Below are positions 9,102 to 18,428 of a DNA stretch of 64,000 bases, piece by piece. The position numbers were made by a program, and so were the translations under genes. The notes beneath the pieces were generated by a model. It saw only the letters and a list, made by a program, of their open reading frames with translations, searched no databases and was not told the origin of the DNA. How positions within the stretch are numbered: the first letter of the stretch is position 1; the number at the start of each line of letters is the position of its first letter. Source of the DNA: Treponema vincentii (GTDB taxonomy: Bacteria; Spirochaetota; Spirochaetia; Treponematales; Treponemataceae); contig NZ_CP048020.1 of NCBI RefSeq assembly GCF_010365865.1, forward strand, positions 1,798,001 through 1,862,000, written 5' to 3'.

Positions 9102-9614
9102 TTACGCGATAACTGCTTCAGCCGTATATGGGGTTAAGCGATACGCTTTAAGATCGGCAACCGAATATGCACGGGAAAGTTCTTTTTCCGATTCATTATA
9201 CATGATAACGGTAGGACAGGATCGGACGCCGTGCTTTGCAGCTGCTTTAATACCTTCTTCGGTGTCGGCATCGATATAACGGATATCAATACCGAGATTA
9301 TTGCAGTAATCTTTAACAGGTGGGCAGTTGGGACACGTCTTCCGCGTATACACCTCAAAAAAGGCAGGATATTGAATTGATGTTGTTCCCGTATCCACTA
9401 CGGTACTTTGCCCTGCATAGAGGGGCGTTTTAGGATTTTCGTGTTCGAACATTTTCCGCTCTGAAAACTCTTCACGCTTGCCCTTATTCCAGTTACGGAC
9501 GGAACGGTAATAACCGACTATGCGTGCATATACTTCCGTTGTAGAACCGTGTACATTTTGCAGATCCGACTGTGCAGCTGCAATATCAGCATCGATTGCT
9601 TCTCTTGTTCTCAT
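9102..9614 (-). CDS. Stand-alone NrdD-type glycyl radical segment fused to glutaredoxin
   Basis: 170 residues in two parts. Residues 25-60 (EVYARIVGYYRSVRNWNKGK) match the C-terminal glycyl-radical region of class III ribonucleotide reductases of the thioredoxin-dependent type. Residues 85-165 form a glutaredoxin-like fold with a redox motif CPNCPPV (CxxC) and cis-proline segment SCPTVIMY. No large NrdD catalytic subunit is adjacent: the 319 bp upstream hold only regulatory sequence. It precedes the NrdG-like gene by 3 bp. It may supply a radical-bearing or reducing domain to an NrdD encoded elsewhere. The domain reading is by eye; the split architecture is the odd point. Confidence 0.75.
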   Translation of the reverse strand: MRTREAIDADIAAAQSDLQNVHGSTTEVYARIVGYYRSVRNWNKGKREEFSERKMFEHENPKTPLYAGQSTVVDTGTTSIQYPAFFEVYTRKTCPNCPPVKDYCNNLGIDIRYIDADTEEGIKAAAKHGVRSCPTVIMYNESEKELSRAYSVADLKAYRLTPYTAEAVIA

Positions 9615-9646
9615 GGTATCTTACCCACCTTTTATAGAGATATGTT

Positions 9647-9716
9647 TCACTATATAAGTTTATCTATATAGTGTTAATTATGCTTACATTTGTGATGATA
9701 CCCCCATATATAGTGT
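9647..9716 (-). promoter_or_regulatory. NrdR-box-like sites upstream of nrd genes
   Basis: The 319-bp gap 9615-9933 holds two good half-matched boxes ending TATAGTGT (9659-9674 and 9701-9716, centres 42 bp apart, four helical turns) plus a weaker one starting CACTATAT at 9648. They resemble the NrdR consensus ACACTATATATAGTGT and lie 33-102 bp upstream of the minus-strand nrd-type gene. The rest of the gap holds a REP-like segment at about 9740-9785 and the rpsP promoter. Confidence 0.55.
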
Positions 9717-9814
9717 ATGTCAAGTAGTCAAATCAACACCCCCGACGCAAACGGCGGGTATTAAACCCTCGCACGAATAAATCCCTCTTTGCAGCAAAAC
9801 TCGATGTCCTATAG

Positions 9815-9843
9815 TTGACCAAGTATCGGTTTTCATGTACTAT
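9815..9843 (+). promoter_or_regulatory. Promoter of the rpsP operon
   Basis: TTGACC (9815-9820), 17-bp spacer, TACTAT (9838-9843). An imperfect hairpin (GGAACATTCCTAAAA with TTTTAGTAGTTCC) lies in the leader before the GGGAGG ribosome site of rpsP. Confidence 0.7.
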
Positions 9844-9933
9844 AGCCTGTATTTTATTCTTGTAGGAACATTCCTAAAAGCGGCTGTTTTTAGTAGTTCC
9901 CACCATAAATAATTAATTTCCGGGAGGATTAAC

Positions 9934-10182
9934 GTGAGCGTAAAAATCAGACTCAAGAAATTCGGAACAAAAAAGCGCCCATATTACCGCATCGTGGTAC
10001 AGGATGTCCGTGAACCCCGTGATGGTAAAACCATTGACGAAGTAGGCATCTATCATCCTATTGAAGCGGAAGATCAGCAGATTGCTTTTGATGCCGATAA
10101 AGTACGCGGTTGGCTTAATAAAGGCGCTCAGCCGACCGACACGGTTCGTCACTTGCTCAACAAAAAACAATTCACGTTATAG
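9934..10182 (+). CDS. rpsP: 30S ribosomal protein S16
   Basis: 82 residues starting at a GTG behind GGGAGG. The opening SVKIRLKKFGTKKRPYYRIV is diagnostic for bS16, a small-subunit assembly protein. It heads the classic rpsP-khpA-rimM-trmD-rplS operon. Length is normal for the family. Confidence 0.97.
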   Translation: MSVKIRLKKFGTKKRPYYRIVVQDVREPRDGKTIDEVGIYHPIEAEDQQIAFDADKVRGWLNKGAQPTDTVRHLLNKKQFTL

Positions 10183-10196
10183 GTCGGCTATCGAAC

Positions 10197-10430
10197 ATGG
10201 AACGTGATTTAGTCGAGTACATTGCAAAGTCGCTTGTTGATGATCCCAGTGCCGTTTCCGTATCGGAAAAAGAGACCGACCGCGGTATTGTGCTGGAATT
10301 GCGCGTTGCAAGCGGTGATGTAGGAAAGGTAATCGGAAAATTCGGAAGGGTTGCTCAGGCAATTCGGACGCTGCTTATGGCATCAGCCGGTCGAAGCGGA
10401 ACCCGTTATTTGCTGGAAATTCTTGATTAA
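10197..10430 (+). CDS. khpA: KH-domain RNA-binding protein KhpA
   Basis: 77 residues, single type II KH domain with the GxxG segment GKVIGKFGRVAQAIRTLL at about residues 41-58. It is the usual second gene of the rpsP operon and its stop overlaps the rimM start (TAATG). KhpA binds RNA, often with KhpB. Confidence 0.92.
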   Translation: MERDLVEYIAKSLVDDPSAVSVSEKETDRGIVLELRVASGDVGKVIGKFGRVAQAIRTLLMASAGRSGTRYLLEILD

Positions 10431-10954
10431 TGGACTGGCTCATAACCGGTAGGATTCGGGGCACATTCGGTCTTGAAGGCTTCCTTAAAATTGAAAGCTG
10501 TTCGGGCGAATATGAACATTTTCTAAACTTAAAAGAGATAAAACTGCAGTTTCCATCCGAGGGGACGGGAACACAGCATCCCGAACTATTCTATCAGGTT
10601 GAAGAGTGCGTTGTCCGCAATGCGGACGCGTTATTAAAACTACGAGGTATCGATTCGCCTGAGGCGGCAAAAAAGCTACACGGAGCGGATATATTGGTTC
10701 CTCGCGATATGGCTTGCCCGCTCGAACGCGGCGAGTTTTATATCAATGATCTTTGTAATTCTGTCCTTGTGTACAAAGGAAATTCTGTGGGTACAATTGC
10801 AGATGTAGTGGAAGGCGGAGGCGGATTGTTATTGGAAGTCTCCGAGGCTGCAACAGGCAGAACCGTGTATGTTCCGTTTCGTTCCCAATTTATTGGAAAG
10901 ATAAACATACCGGTAAAGCAGGTTGAGCTTATGCACCGCTGGATTCTCGAATGA
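10430..10954 (+). CDS. rimM: 16S rRNA processing protein RimM
   Basis: 174 residues. N-terminal barrel opens ITGRIRGTFGLEGFLKI; the C-terminal PRC-barrel ends with VYVPFRSQFIGKIN and a helix. It matures the 30S head beside S19. Translationally coupled at both ends (TAATG with khpA, ATGA with trmD). Confidence 0.95.
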   Translation: MDWLITGRIRGTFGLEGFLKIESCSGEYEHFLNLKEIKLQFPSEGTGTQHPELFYQVEECVVRNADALLKLRGIDSPEAAKKLHGADILVPRDMACPLERGEFYINDLCNSVLVYKGNSVGTIADVVEGGGGLLLEVSEAATGRTVYVPFRSQFIGKINIPVKQVELMHRWILE

Positions 10955-11697
10955 GATTCAATGTGCTGACCTTGTTCCCCGAAATCCCCGCCGCCTTTTT
11001 CGAATCGTCGATCATGGCGAAGGCGGTCGAACGGGGGCTTATTACCTACAATCTGGTGAATATCCGCGACTTTGCTTACGACAAGCATCGAACCTGTGAT
11101 GATCTAACCTACGGCGGCGGGGCGGGAATGCTCCTATTGCCGCAGCCGCTTTCGCTCGCGCTCGATTCTGTGCAGGCAGCCGAAAAACGAGTTATCTATG
11201 TAACCCCTTCCGGCAAGCCTTTCACCCAAGCGTGTGCAGCCGAGCTTGCACGAGAAAAAGAACTCGTGTTTATCTGCGGCCGCTACGAAGGAATTGATCA
11301 GCGAATCATCGACGAATACGTTGACGACGAAATTTCACTCGGCGACTACGTTATGTCCTCAGGTGAGCTTGCTGCGCTCGTAATAATAGACGCGGTGTAC
11401 CGCTTGATCGACGGCGTTATTTCCCGCGAATCCCTTGAAGAGGAGAGCTTTTCCGACGGTTTGTTGGAATACCCCCAGTACACACGGCCGCAGATATTCA
11501 GGGACAGAGCTGTTCCTGAAGTGCTTCTGTCCGGCCACCACGAACACATTCGTAAATGGCGGCTTGAACAGCGGATTAGAAAGACGCTTGCCATGCGTCC
11601 CGACTTGCTGACGGCAATTCGTAGTTCACCTGAATGGACAAAAGAAGCGGAACTTATTTTACAGGAGATAACAAATGGCAGAGAATTTAATTCGTAA
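10951..11697 (+). CDS. trmD: tRNA (guanine37-N1)-methyltransferase TrmD
   Basis: 248 residues of the SPOUT trefoil-knot family: [20 protein letters not shown] at the start, SAM-knot segment [14 protein letters not shown] and [14 protein letters not shown] near residues 107-150. It methylates G37 of tRNAs for Leu, Pro and Arg codons. Its last 23 bases overlap the rplS gene, whose ribosome site lies inside trmD. Confidence 0.97.
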   Translation: MRFNVLTLFPEIPAAFFESSIMAKAVERGLITYNLVNIRDFAYDKHRTCDDLTYGGGAGMLLLPQPLSLALDSVQAAEKRVIYVTPSGKPFTQACAAELAREKELVFICGRYEGIDQRIIDEYVDDEISLGDYVMSSGELAALVIIDAVYRLIDGVISRESLEEESFSDGLLEYPQYTRPQIFRDRAVPEVLLSGHHEHIRKWRLEQRIRKTLAMRPDLLTAIRSSPEWTKEAELILQEITNGREFNS

Positions 11698-12034
11698 GAT
11701 TGAAGAAAACCAAAAGATTGTCGAAAAACCTTCTTTTAAAGTAGGCGACACCGTAAAGGTACACTTCAAGATTATTGAAGGGAAAACCGAACGTATTCAG
11801 ATATATGAAGGACTGGTACTGTGCTTTAAAAATGCCGGTATCGGCCGGACATTCACGGTAAGAAAGAATTCTTACGGCGTCGGCGTAGAGCGTGTATTTC
11901 CGCTCCACTCACCGCGTATCGCAAAGGTAGAAGTGGTGCATGCCGGTAAGGTTCGCCGTGGCAAGCTCTACTACATCCGCGAGAAGATCGGTAAGGCTGC
12001 AAAGATTAAGACACTTCTGCAAAAGAAGAACTAG
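11675..12034 (+). CDS. rplS: 50S ribosomal protein L19
   Basis: 119 residues with the bL19 pattern: [45 protein letters not shown] and the basic tail [20 protein letters not shown]. Last conserved gene of the operon, overlapping trmD by 23 bp. Confidence 0.97.
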   Translation: MAENLIRKIEENQKIVEKPSFKVGDTVKVHFKIIEGKTERIQIYEGLVLCFKNAGIGRTFTVRKNSYGVGVERVFPLHSPRIAKVEVVHAGKVRRGKLYYIREKIGKAAKIKTLLQKKN

Positions 12035-12039
12035 CGGAT

Positions 12040-13017
12040 ATGCAGCCCACAGCGGAACGGCCGGCGCTTCTGATTCCATTACATCGGAATGAGGCACTTA
12101 ACGCGGCCGTTCTTTTCCAAGGAGACAAAGCCGCCGGTTTTACCGAAAATGAACCGGTAACGGTTCGGGTGCTGTCGATCCTTAAAAACAATACGGTGCG
12201 GATTACCGTTAAAGGTTCCGTACTACAGGCACAGACAAAAGCTCTTTCTCAAGATATTAGGGAAGGGCCTTTTTTATTGATGCGCGTCCATATTGCCGGC
12301 AATACGGTTATGTTAACGCCGTATCAGAAATCTATACCGCATTCGTTGCCGCATGGTGATGTATTCTCCCAGCTCGGCATACCGCAGTCCGACCTCGCGG
12401 CAACATTGATCGCTTTTTTTCGTCAAAATGAACAGCCGTTACAATCCCGCCCGCTCTTAAAAATCCTTTCTTCACTCTATGCGTTCGCCCCGCACGAAAA
12501 AAAAGCAGCTTTTGCTGCTGCCCTCCTCTACTCACGCGGTATAGAACCTTTACCGCAGCTAATTGAACAATGCCTTGCAGCCATGTTTGCCCTTCCCGGC
12601 AAACAGCATGAAAATCCGACCGACTCATCGGAGGATGCCGACCTCTTCCGCTTTCTCAATCATGTAAAAACAGGCAAAAACCACTGGGTGGTATTTCCGT
12701 TTGAAAAACAGCTCAACACACTCTGGAGAGGTTCGGCGGCTTTTTTGCTTGATCTGCAAGACGCCGTATGTCTTGAATGCTGCCTACGGGTACGAAGTGA
12801 AGAACAACAAGAAGCATGGACATTTGTGCTCAAGAATAACCAATGCTTTTTTTCCTATCGAGGACAAGAAGAACTTTCAACACAGAAGCAGAAAAATCTC
12901 GCAACTTTGCTGCACGACTGTCTGGAATCTGCAGGAGTTACTTCCTATACCGTACATTATGCCGATAATAATATGGAAGAGAATCATACCCTTGCATCAA
13001 TCGATATATCAGTGTAG
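12040..13017 (+). CDS. Unrecognised protein, possible FliK/hook-length-type
   Basis: 325 residues beginning 5 bp after rplS, so in the same transcript. No clear family is recognised. The N-terminal 100 residues look like beta-rich OB-type folds (PVTVRVLSILKNNTVRITVKG), the middle is helical, and the C-terminus has a KWxxxFPF-like segment (HWVVFPFEKQLN) seen in FliK-like proteins. The next gene is an FlhB C-terminal homologue, which supports a flagellar export role, since FliK acts on FlhB. This assignment is inference. Confidence 0.6.
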   Translation: MQPTAERPALLIPLHRNEALNAAVLFQGDKAAGFTENEPVTVRVLSILKNNTVRITVKGSVLQAQTKALSQDIREGPFLLMRVHIAGNTVMLTPYQKSIPHSLPHGDVFSQLGIPQSDLAATLIAFFRQNEQPLQSRPLLKILSSLYAFAPHEKKAAFAAALLYSRGIEPLPQLIEQCLAAMFALPGKQHENPTDSSEDADLFRFLNHVKTGKNHWVVFPFEKQLNTLWRGSAAFLLDLQDAVCLECCLRVRSEEQQEAWTFVLKNNQCFFSYRGQEELSTQKQKNLATLLHDCLESAGVTSYTVHYADNNMEENHTLASIDISV

Positions 13018-13051
13018 AATAATCTAGGAGTAGATGTGACTTTTTATTACC

Positions 13052-13348
13052 ATGGAGATAAAAAGCAATAGTATGGACAAGGGGCGAGATTGCTCGGTTG
13101 CATTGTCATATACATTCGGAGAAGATATTCCGATGATTACCGCCTCGGGGCGCGGTGCTATTGCACGAAAGATACGAGAAATTGCCGATAAATGTCATAT
13201 TCCCCTCATCAATAACCCTCTGCTGGCAGAAGTGTTGGTTGATACCGAAATAGGATCTTGTATTCCTGAAGAGACATATCAAGCAGTTGCCGCTATTTTT
13301 GCATTTCTTCAAAAAAAGGATGGAATAACCGGTGCTAAGACGAATTAA
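13052..13348 (+). CDS. FlhB C-terminal-domain homologue (FlhX-like)
   Basis: 98 residues matching only the cytoplasmic FlhBC/EscU domain: VALSYTFGEDIPMITASGRG, REIADKCHIPLINNPLLAEV, IPEETYQAVAAIFAFL. The NPTH autocleavage motif is absent (replaced by KGRDCSVALS). Stand-alone FlhB-C proteins occur in spirochaetes and others and can stand in for cleaved FlhBC in the type III export switch. Its 3' end overlaps the HD-GYP gene by 17 bp. Confidence 0.82.
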   Translation: MEIKSNSMDKGRDCSVALSYTFGEDIPMITASGRGAIARKIREIADKCHIPLINNPLLAEVLVDTEIGSCIPEETYQAVAAIFAFLQKKDGITGAKTN

Positions 13349-14564
13349 GGTAGAAGATTTAAAAGAAGGCATGATATTTTCTGAGCCGCTATTCTTTGAT
13401 GACGGCAAGAACAGGGTCCTCGGCAAAGGGCATCCTGTTTCTGAACGTGAACTATCGGTATTAAAGCAATGGAAAGTTCCCTTTGTTATGACAGCAGGGA
13501 AAAGTATAAAAAAGAGTGCAGAAGTAACGGAACTAGTTGAAGAATTAGATACACTACCCGACGAAGGAGGATCTCCTACTGCTAAGACAGCTGACAAAAA
13601 TACTAAAAAGAAGACAACGGAAGAAAGTACCATTTTACAACTGCCGGATATTTTAACACACAGCGAACTCTATACTGAATATTTGGCAATTATCCTAACA
13701 CTGGACATCTTTTTAACCGAAGTAAAAAACAGAAAAGCCATATCACCCCGACCTATAGATGGAATAGCCCTGAGACTGCGTAATTTGCTCGCAGCCAATA
13801 GACCACTTGCCATTTCATTTATCCTATCAGCCCAAATTCCTGAACGAGATATGGCAAAAGCTCTAGTCGATACTGCTATTTTAGCTGAAACCATCGCAAA
13901 TTTTATGAATCTGCCCGAAGATTATATTGATGATATAATACTCGGTTCTCTGCTACACGATTGCGGTATGCTAAGGATTCCTGATGCCATTTTAAACAAA
14001 AAAACTGCGCTTTCGGATACTGAAATGCAAACTGTGGTTGCGCACACCGTCTATGGGTATAAAGCTGTATTATCGGAATTTGTGTATACCGAGCGTGTCG
14101 CAATGCTTGTTCTCGAGCACCATGAACGTTGGGACGGAAAAGGCTACCCCAATGGACTTGATAAAGATTCCATCGAAATAGGTGCCCGTATTATAGCTGT
14201 AGTAGACGCCTTTGTCGCAATGACTGCACGAAAGGCTTATCGCAACGCACTGCTCGGTTATGATGCAATGAAAACTCTACTTGCAGATAAAGGTCGCCGC
14301 TTTGATTACGAGGTCATCAAAGCAATGATTCAAAGTATTGGTGTATATCCCATCGGCTCAATAGTATTAATGAACGATACCTCCATCGTGCGTGTCGTCG
14401 GCACACACCCGGAAGCTCCCTTACGCCCGCTGATTAGGGTACTCATTGATGAAACCGGCCATCTTTATCCAAACAATAAGGGCAAACTTATCGATCTAAA
14501 GGAATATAAAAATACTTTTATTGTCAAGGCAATTGACCCACTTCAGTATCAACAAAAAAAATGA
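13332..14564 (+). CDS. HD-GYP domain cyclic-di-GMP phosphodiesterase-type protein
   Basis: 410 residues from a GTG inside the previous gene. A small N-terminal domain (LKEGMIFSEPLFFDDGKNRV) of the DUF3391-like kind leads to an HD-GYP catalytic domain with SLLHDCGMLRIPD (HD at about 208-209), a further His in VAHTVYGYKAV and HHERWDGKGYP followed by VVDAFVAMTARKAYR. It should hydrolyse c-di-GMP. It sits between flagellar and YraN-type genes with overlapping starts and stops. GYP is conserved within GKGYP. Confidence 0.9.
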   Translation: MLRRIKVEDLKEGMIFSEPLFFDDGKNRVLGKGHPVSERELSVLKQWKVPFVMTAGKSIKKSAEVTELVEELDTLPDEGGSPTAKTADKNTKKKTTEESTILQLPDILTHSELYTEYLAIILTLDIFLTEVKNRKAISPRPIDGIALRLRNLLAANRPLAISFILSAQIPERDMAKALVDTAILAETIANFMNLPEDYIDDIILGSLLHDCGMLRIPDAILNKKTALSDTEMQTVVAHTVYGYKAVLSEFVYTERVAMLVLEHHERWDGKGYPNGLDKDSIEIGARIIAVVDAFVAMTARKAYRNALLGYDAMKTLLADKGRRFDYEVIKAMIQSIGVYPIGSIVLMNDTSIVRVVGTHPEAPLRPLIRVLIDETGHLYPNNKGKLIDLKEYKNTFIVKAIDPLQYQQKK

Positions 14565-14935
14565 TGGAAGAACGGCTGGGGCCGGCAGGTGAGACATACG
14601 CAGAAAAATGGCTCGAACGGCAAGGGTACTCTATCATTGCCCGAAACTGGCGAACAAGAACAGGGGAAATTGACATCATAGCAGAAAAGGACGAAACGCT
14701 TGTCTTTTTTGAAGTAAAAACATTACCCCATACACCGCTTACGGACTTGGATATTATCGTTGGAAATAGAAAACAGGAAAGGATTTGTAAAACCGCTAAA
14801 TATTTTCTCTTAACTCATCGAAAATATAACAAGATGCATATACGGTTTGATGTTCTTGTATTGCCGTTTGATCCACGGACAATAGAATCAGCTGAGCCGC
14901 TGCATCTAGAGAATGCTTTTGAGGATTATGTATGA
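14561..14935 (+). CDS. UPF0102/YraN-family endonuclease-like protein
   Basis: 124 residues with the family pattern AEKWLERQGYSIIARNWRTR, GEIDIIAEKDETLVFFEVKT (the D..ExK core of a PD-(D/E)XK fold), and RIRFDVLVLP-like end. YraN-family proteins are small cytoplasmic nuclease-like proteins, often next to rnhB. Overlaps both neighbours by ATGA. Confidence 0.9.
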   Translation: MMEERLGPAGETYAEKWLERQGYSIIARNWRTRTGEIDIIAEKDETLVFFEVKTLPHTPLTDLDIIVGNRKQERICKTAKYFLLTHRKYNKMHIRFDVLVLPFDPRTIESAEPLHLENAFEDYV

Positions 14936-15108
14936 ATGTTGGCGTGTTTCCAAAAAAAGGGCGGTATACTCCCCGCAAATACTTTACCGAATCCGATTTT
15001 CGTGAAATGGAAACAAAACTCAATGACGAAACATATATTCAAGCGGCAATATACCGATTAGCATCGATATTGACCGAACAAATGATGTATATGAAGGATG
15101 AAGAATAA
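14932..15108 (+). CDS. Small conserved-looking protein, 58 aa
   Basis: A 58-residue frame starting in an ATGA overlap with the YraN gene: MNVGVFPKKGRYTPRKYFTE opens it and MKDEE closes it. Translational coupling at both ends and an amphipathic helix with basic N-terminus argue that it is real. No family is recognised. Confidence 0.65.
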   Translation: MNVGVFPKKGRYTPRKYFTESDFREMETKLNDETYIQAAIYRLASILTEQMMYMKDEE

Positions 15109-15109
15109 T

Positions 15110-15511
15110 ATGAATAATAGGCGGGGACATAGAAAAGAAAACCGTTATACAGAAAATACCACGGTGAATAACAAACCGTATATCAGTCCACAGCACGAGG
15201 ATCCTACCGAACTTTTTACCTGCCCACGGTGCGGCAAACCGATCAAAGATTTAAGCGCCGCATTAGCGGATAAAACAGACGGCAAGCCTGTGCATTTCGA
15301 TTGCGTATTAAATTTTTTAAAGCAAAACGAAGTCTTACATGAAAATGAAGCGATTTCGTATATCGGTCAAGGCAGATTTGCCGTTATCAAATACGCTTCA
15401 ATGGTAACGATGAAAGAATTCACTATCGTTAGAATCATTGAGTGGGAAGATAAAAACCAGCGCGCAGAATGGCGGGGCACCATCGCCGACCGTTTCAGCT
15501 TAATCGATTAA
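15110..15511 (+). CDS. Small zinc-ribbon-type protein
   Basis: About 133 residues (an in-frame ATG at 15098 would add four). After a basic N-terminus comes FTCPRCGKPIKDL, a CxxC knuckle, then HFDCVLNFL. The second half reads IGQGRFAVIKYA and RIIEWEDKNQRAEWRG, which looks like a beta-rich fold. Probably a cytoplasmic zinc-binding protein of spirochaetes; function unknown. It closes the run of tightly coupled genes that starts at rpsP. Confidence 0.75.
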   Translation: MNNRRGHRKENRYTENTTVNNKPYISPQHEDPTELFTCPRCGKPIKDLSAALADKTDGKPVHFDCVLNFLKQNEVLHENEAISYIGQGRFAVIKYASMVTMKEFTIVRIIEWEDKNQRAEWRGTIADRFSLID

Positions 15512-15531
15512 GTGAATAGCCTTTCCGTTAG

Positions 15532-15656
15532 CCTTTTGAAAATAGTGGTACCGGATACAAGGCGCTGAGTGAACAACACCCGCAGGCGTACTTATTGTAC
15601 GTCGAGGACTGTTGTTCACTCAGCAACGCCGTAGACGGTATGCATATTTTCAAAAG
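15532..15656 (+). repeat. Palindromic element E1, copy A
   Basis: A 125-bp near-complete palindrome with outer arms CCTTTTGAAAATA and TATTTTCAAAAG. The central conserved part is CGCAGGCGTA-loop-TACGTCGAGGA, flanked by copy-specific arms CTGAGTGAACAACA and inverse. It ends 4 bp from the leuS stop codon. Four more copies occur at 32455, 53016, 56925 and 58462 with the same core but different arms. Confidence 0.8.
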
Positions 15657-15660
15657 AAAG

Positions 15661-18233
15661 TTAGACGACGATATTTACCAACTTATTCGGAACCGTGATA
15701 ACCTTTTTAGGCTGTTTATCGCCGAGGAAGCGCTGTGCGCCATCTGTTTTTAACGCGAGCGCTTCAAGCTCATCTTTCGGCAAATCGACGGCAGCTTGAA
15801 ATTTATCGCGCACCTTTCCGTTGATTTGCACGACAATCGTACATTCGGAATCGATGCAAAACTTTTCGACAAACATCGGCCACTGCGTATATGCAATTGT
15901 TTCCGTATGCCCTAACTTCTCCCACAGCTCTTCGGCGAGGTGCGGTGCGTAGGGCGCGAGCAGCTTGACAAATGCCTCCCATGCAAAGCGAGGTACGGTC
16001 TGATATTTTCCGAGCGTGTTGATGAAAATCATCATCTGGCTGATTGCCGTATTGAAGTTGAGCGATGCGGTATCTTCGGTTATCTTTTTAATGGACTTAT
16101 TGAGGAGCTTGGTAATTTCCACATGTTCCGGCGTACTCATGTCGTTTACCGGACAAGAAATCAGCTCTTTTTCGGAAAGAGCCCATATTTTCTCCAAGAA
16201 ACGGAAAATGCCGATCAACCCTTGCGTGTTCCACGGCTTTGACATATCGAGCGGCCCCATGAACATCTCATACATACGGCACGAATCGGCGCCGTATTGA
16301 GCGATCATCTCATCAGGATTGATGACATTTTTTAGGCTCTTCGACATCTTTGCGATAACCCGCTTCAACTTTTCGCCGGTACTCTTTTCTTCAAAAGCAT
16401 CATCGCCGGTCTGCACGACCTCATCGACCGGCACGAGCGACCCGTTTGAACGCTGATAGGCAAAGGAAGTGATCATCCCCTGATTCACGAGCCGCATGAA
16501 CGGTTCCTTGGTATGCACCACGCCTAAATCGTACAGTACCTTGTGCCAAAAGCGGGCATAAAGGAGATGGAGTACCGCATGTTCCGCGCCGCCGACGTAG
16601 AGATTAACAGGCATCCAATACGCTTCTTTTTCCTTGGCGCAAAAACTGTGTGCATTATGAGGATCGAGGTAGCGGAGATAGTACCAGCAGGAACCCGCCC
16701 ATTGAGGCATGGTGTTTGTTTCGCGGCGGGAGGGAGCTCCGCAGTGCGGACACACGGTATTCACCCATTCGGGTATCTTAGCAAGAGGGCTTTCTCCCGT
16801 GTCGGAAGGGGTGTAACTGTCCGTTTCAGGCAAGGCGAGCGGTAAATCCTTTTCGTCCAGCGGAACCACGCCGCATTTCGGGCAATGCACCAACGGGATA
16901 GGCTCTCCCCAGTACCGCTGTCTGCTGAATACCCAGTCGCGGAGCTTATAATTGATAGCCTTTTTGCCGAAGCCGTTGGCGGCAGCATAGTCGGTAACCC
17001 GCTCTATTGCTTCCCGCGTCGGCAGTCCGGTAAATTCGCCTGAATTTACCGCATAACCGTCGGCTGCGGTACATGCTTGCGGTACTGCGCGGTAATCGCC
17101 CGCCGCTCCCTTTTCCTTCCATTCAGCTTCGGATGCGACCGTTTGAATAACTGGCAGCGAAAAAACGTGAGCAAACTCCCAGTCGCGCTCATCATGCGCC
17201 GGAACCGCCATAATGGCGCCGGTTCCGTAAGAAACCAAAATATAATCGGAGATCCAAATCGGAATAGGTTCTTTTGTTAGCGGGTTTACCGCGTATGCGC
17301 CGGTAAAGACGCCGGTTTTCTTTTTTTTGCAAGTTCAGTCCGTTCAAGGTCGGTTTTCTTTGCCGTCTCGTCAATATACTGCTGCACGGCGCCTTTTTGC
17401 GCCCCGCTAACAATGCGCATGACGAGCGGATGTTCCGGAGCAAGCACGAGATAGGTTGCCCCGAAAATAGTATCCGGCCGAGTAGTATATACGGTAATCT
17501 TTTCGCTTTCGTGCGGAGCGGCAAGGTGAAAGTCTATTTCCGCTCCGGTGCTTTTGCCGATCCAATTCCGCTGCATCATCTTAACGGATTGCGGCCAATC
17601 CAGCTCTTCCAAGTCCTCAAGGAGCCGCTCTGCATACGCAGTAATCTTGAGCATCCACTGCCGGACATTCTTGCGGACAACCTGTGTGCCGCACCGTTCG
17701 CAGCAGCCTTCTTTCACTTCCTCATTCGCAAGACCGGTCAAACAGCTCGGGCACCAGTTAATCGGTGCTTCCGTTTCGTAGGCTAAACCTTTTTTATACA
17801 GCTGTAAAAATATCCACTGTGTCCAGCGGTAATAGTCCACATCCGAAGTTGCAAGCTCGCGATCCCAGTCGTAGGAAAAACCGAACGCCTGTATTTGCCT
17901 CCGGAAGGTATCGATGTTTTCTTTTGTCGTAACACGCGGGTGAGTACCGGTCTTAATGGCGTAATTTTCCGCCGGTAAGCCGAAGGAGTCAAACCCCATC
18001 GGATGCAGCACCGCATATCCGTTCATGCGGAGATACCGACAGTAAATATCAGTTGCCGTATATCCTTCAGGATGTCCGACGTGCAAGCCTGCTCCCGACG
18101 GATACGGAAACATATCCAATACATACGCCCGTTTTTCCGGCGGATAATTTTCATCCTCGGTTACTTTAAACGTCTTATGATCTTTCCAATATTTTTGCCA
18201 TTTTTTTTCAATATCGCCAAAAGGATACGGCAT
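15661..18233 (-). CDS. leuS: Leucyl-tRNA synthetase, frameshifted at an A8 run
   Basis: Class I leucyl-tRNA synthetase in two frames. The N-terminal part (start complementary to 18231-18233 behind [45 protein letters not shown] with HVGH-type signature) runs to about 17329; the C-terminal part continues in another frame to 15661 with [19 protein letters not shown] (editing site), [14 protein letters not shown] (KMSKS loop) and the anticodon domain. The break is at a run of eight T on the plus strand (17321-17328). One added A restores [19 protein letters not shown]. Because LeuRS is essential and no second copy is visible, a sequencing error is most likely. About 857 residues when joined, normal for the family. 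Confidence 0.93.
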
Positions 18234-18286
18234 TATACAACTCCTTTGAGTAAAACATTTTAGAGGCACATTCAAAATAATAGAGG

Positions 18287-18422
18287 CTGTCCAGAAACTT
18301 CAGTTTTTGGACAGTTTCCTTAGATTTAGATGCGATGTTTAATATTAAGTCATTATTGTATAAAGACTTAATATTAAACTCGCGGGGATGTCGAAAAAGT
18401 AACCAACTTTCGAGACATCCCC
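18287..18422 (+). repeat. Compound three-hairpin element, copy 2
   Basis: Hairpin 1 (18287-18314, arms CTGTCCA and inverse), hairpin 2 (18338-18378, 13-base arms TTTAATATTAAGT and inverse, loop CATTATTGTATAAAG) and hairpin 3 (18384-18422, arms GGGGATGTCGAAA and near-inverse). Same order and spacers as the copies at 46842 and, inverted, at 7103. It sits between leuS and a convergent-looking small gene. Confidence 0.7.
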
Positions 18423-18428
18423 ATTCAT

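Noticed and set aside
13106-13633. 175-codon minus-strand frame with hydrophobic start
   Set aside because: Antisense to the FlhB-C and HD-GYP genes, which have clear family signatures.
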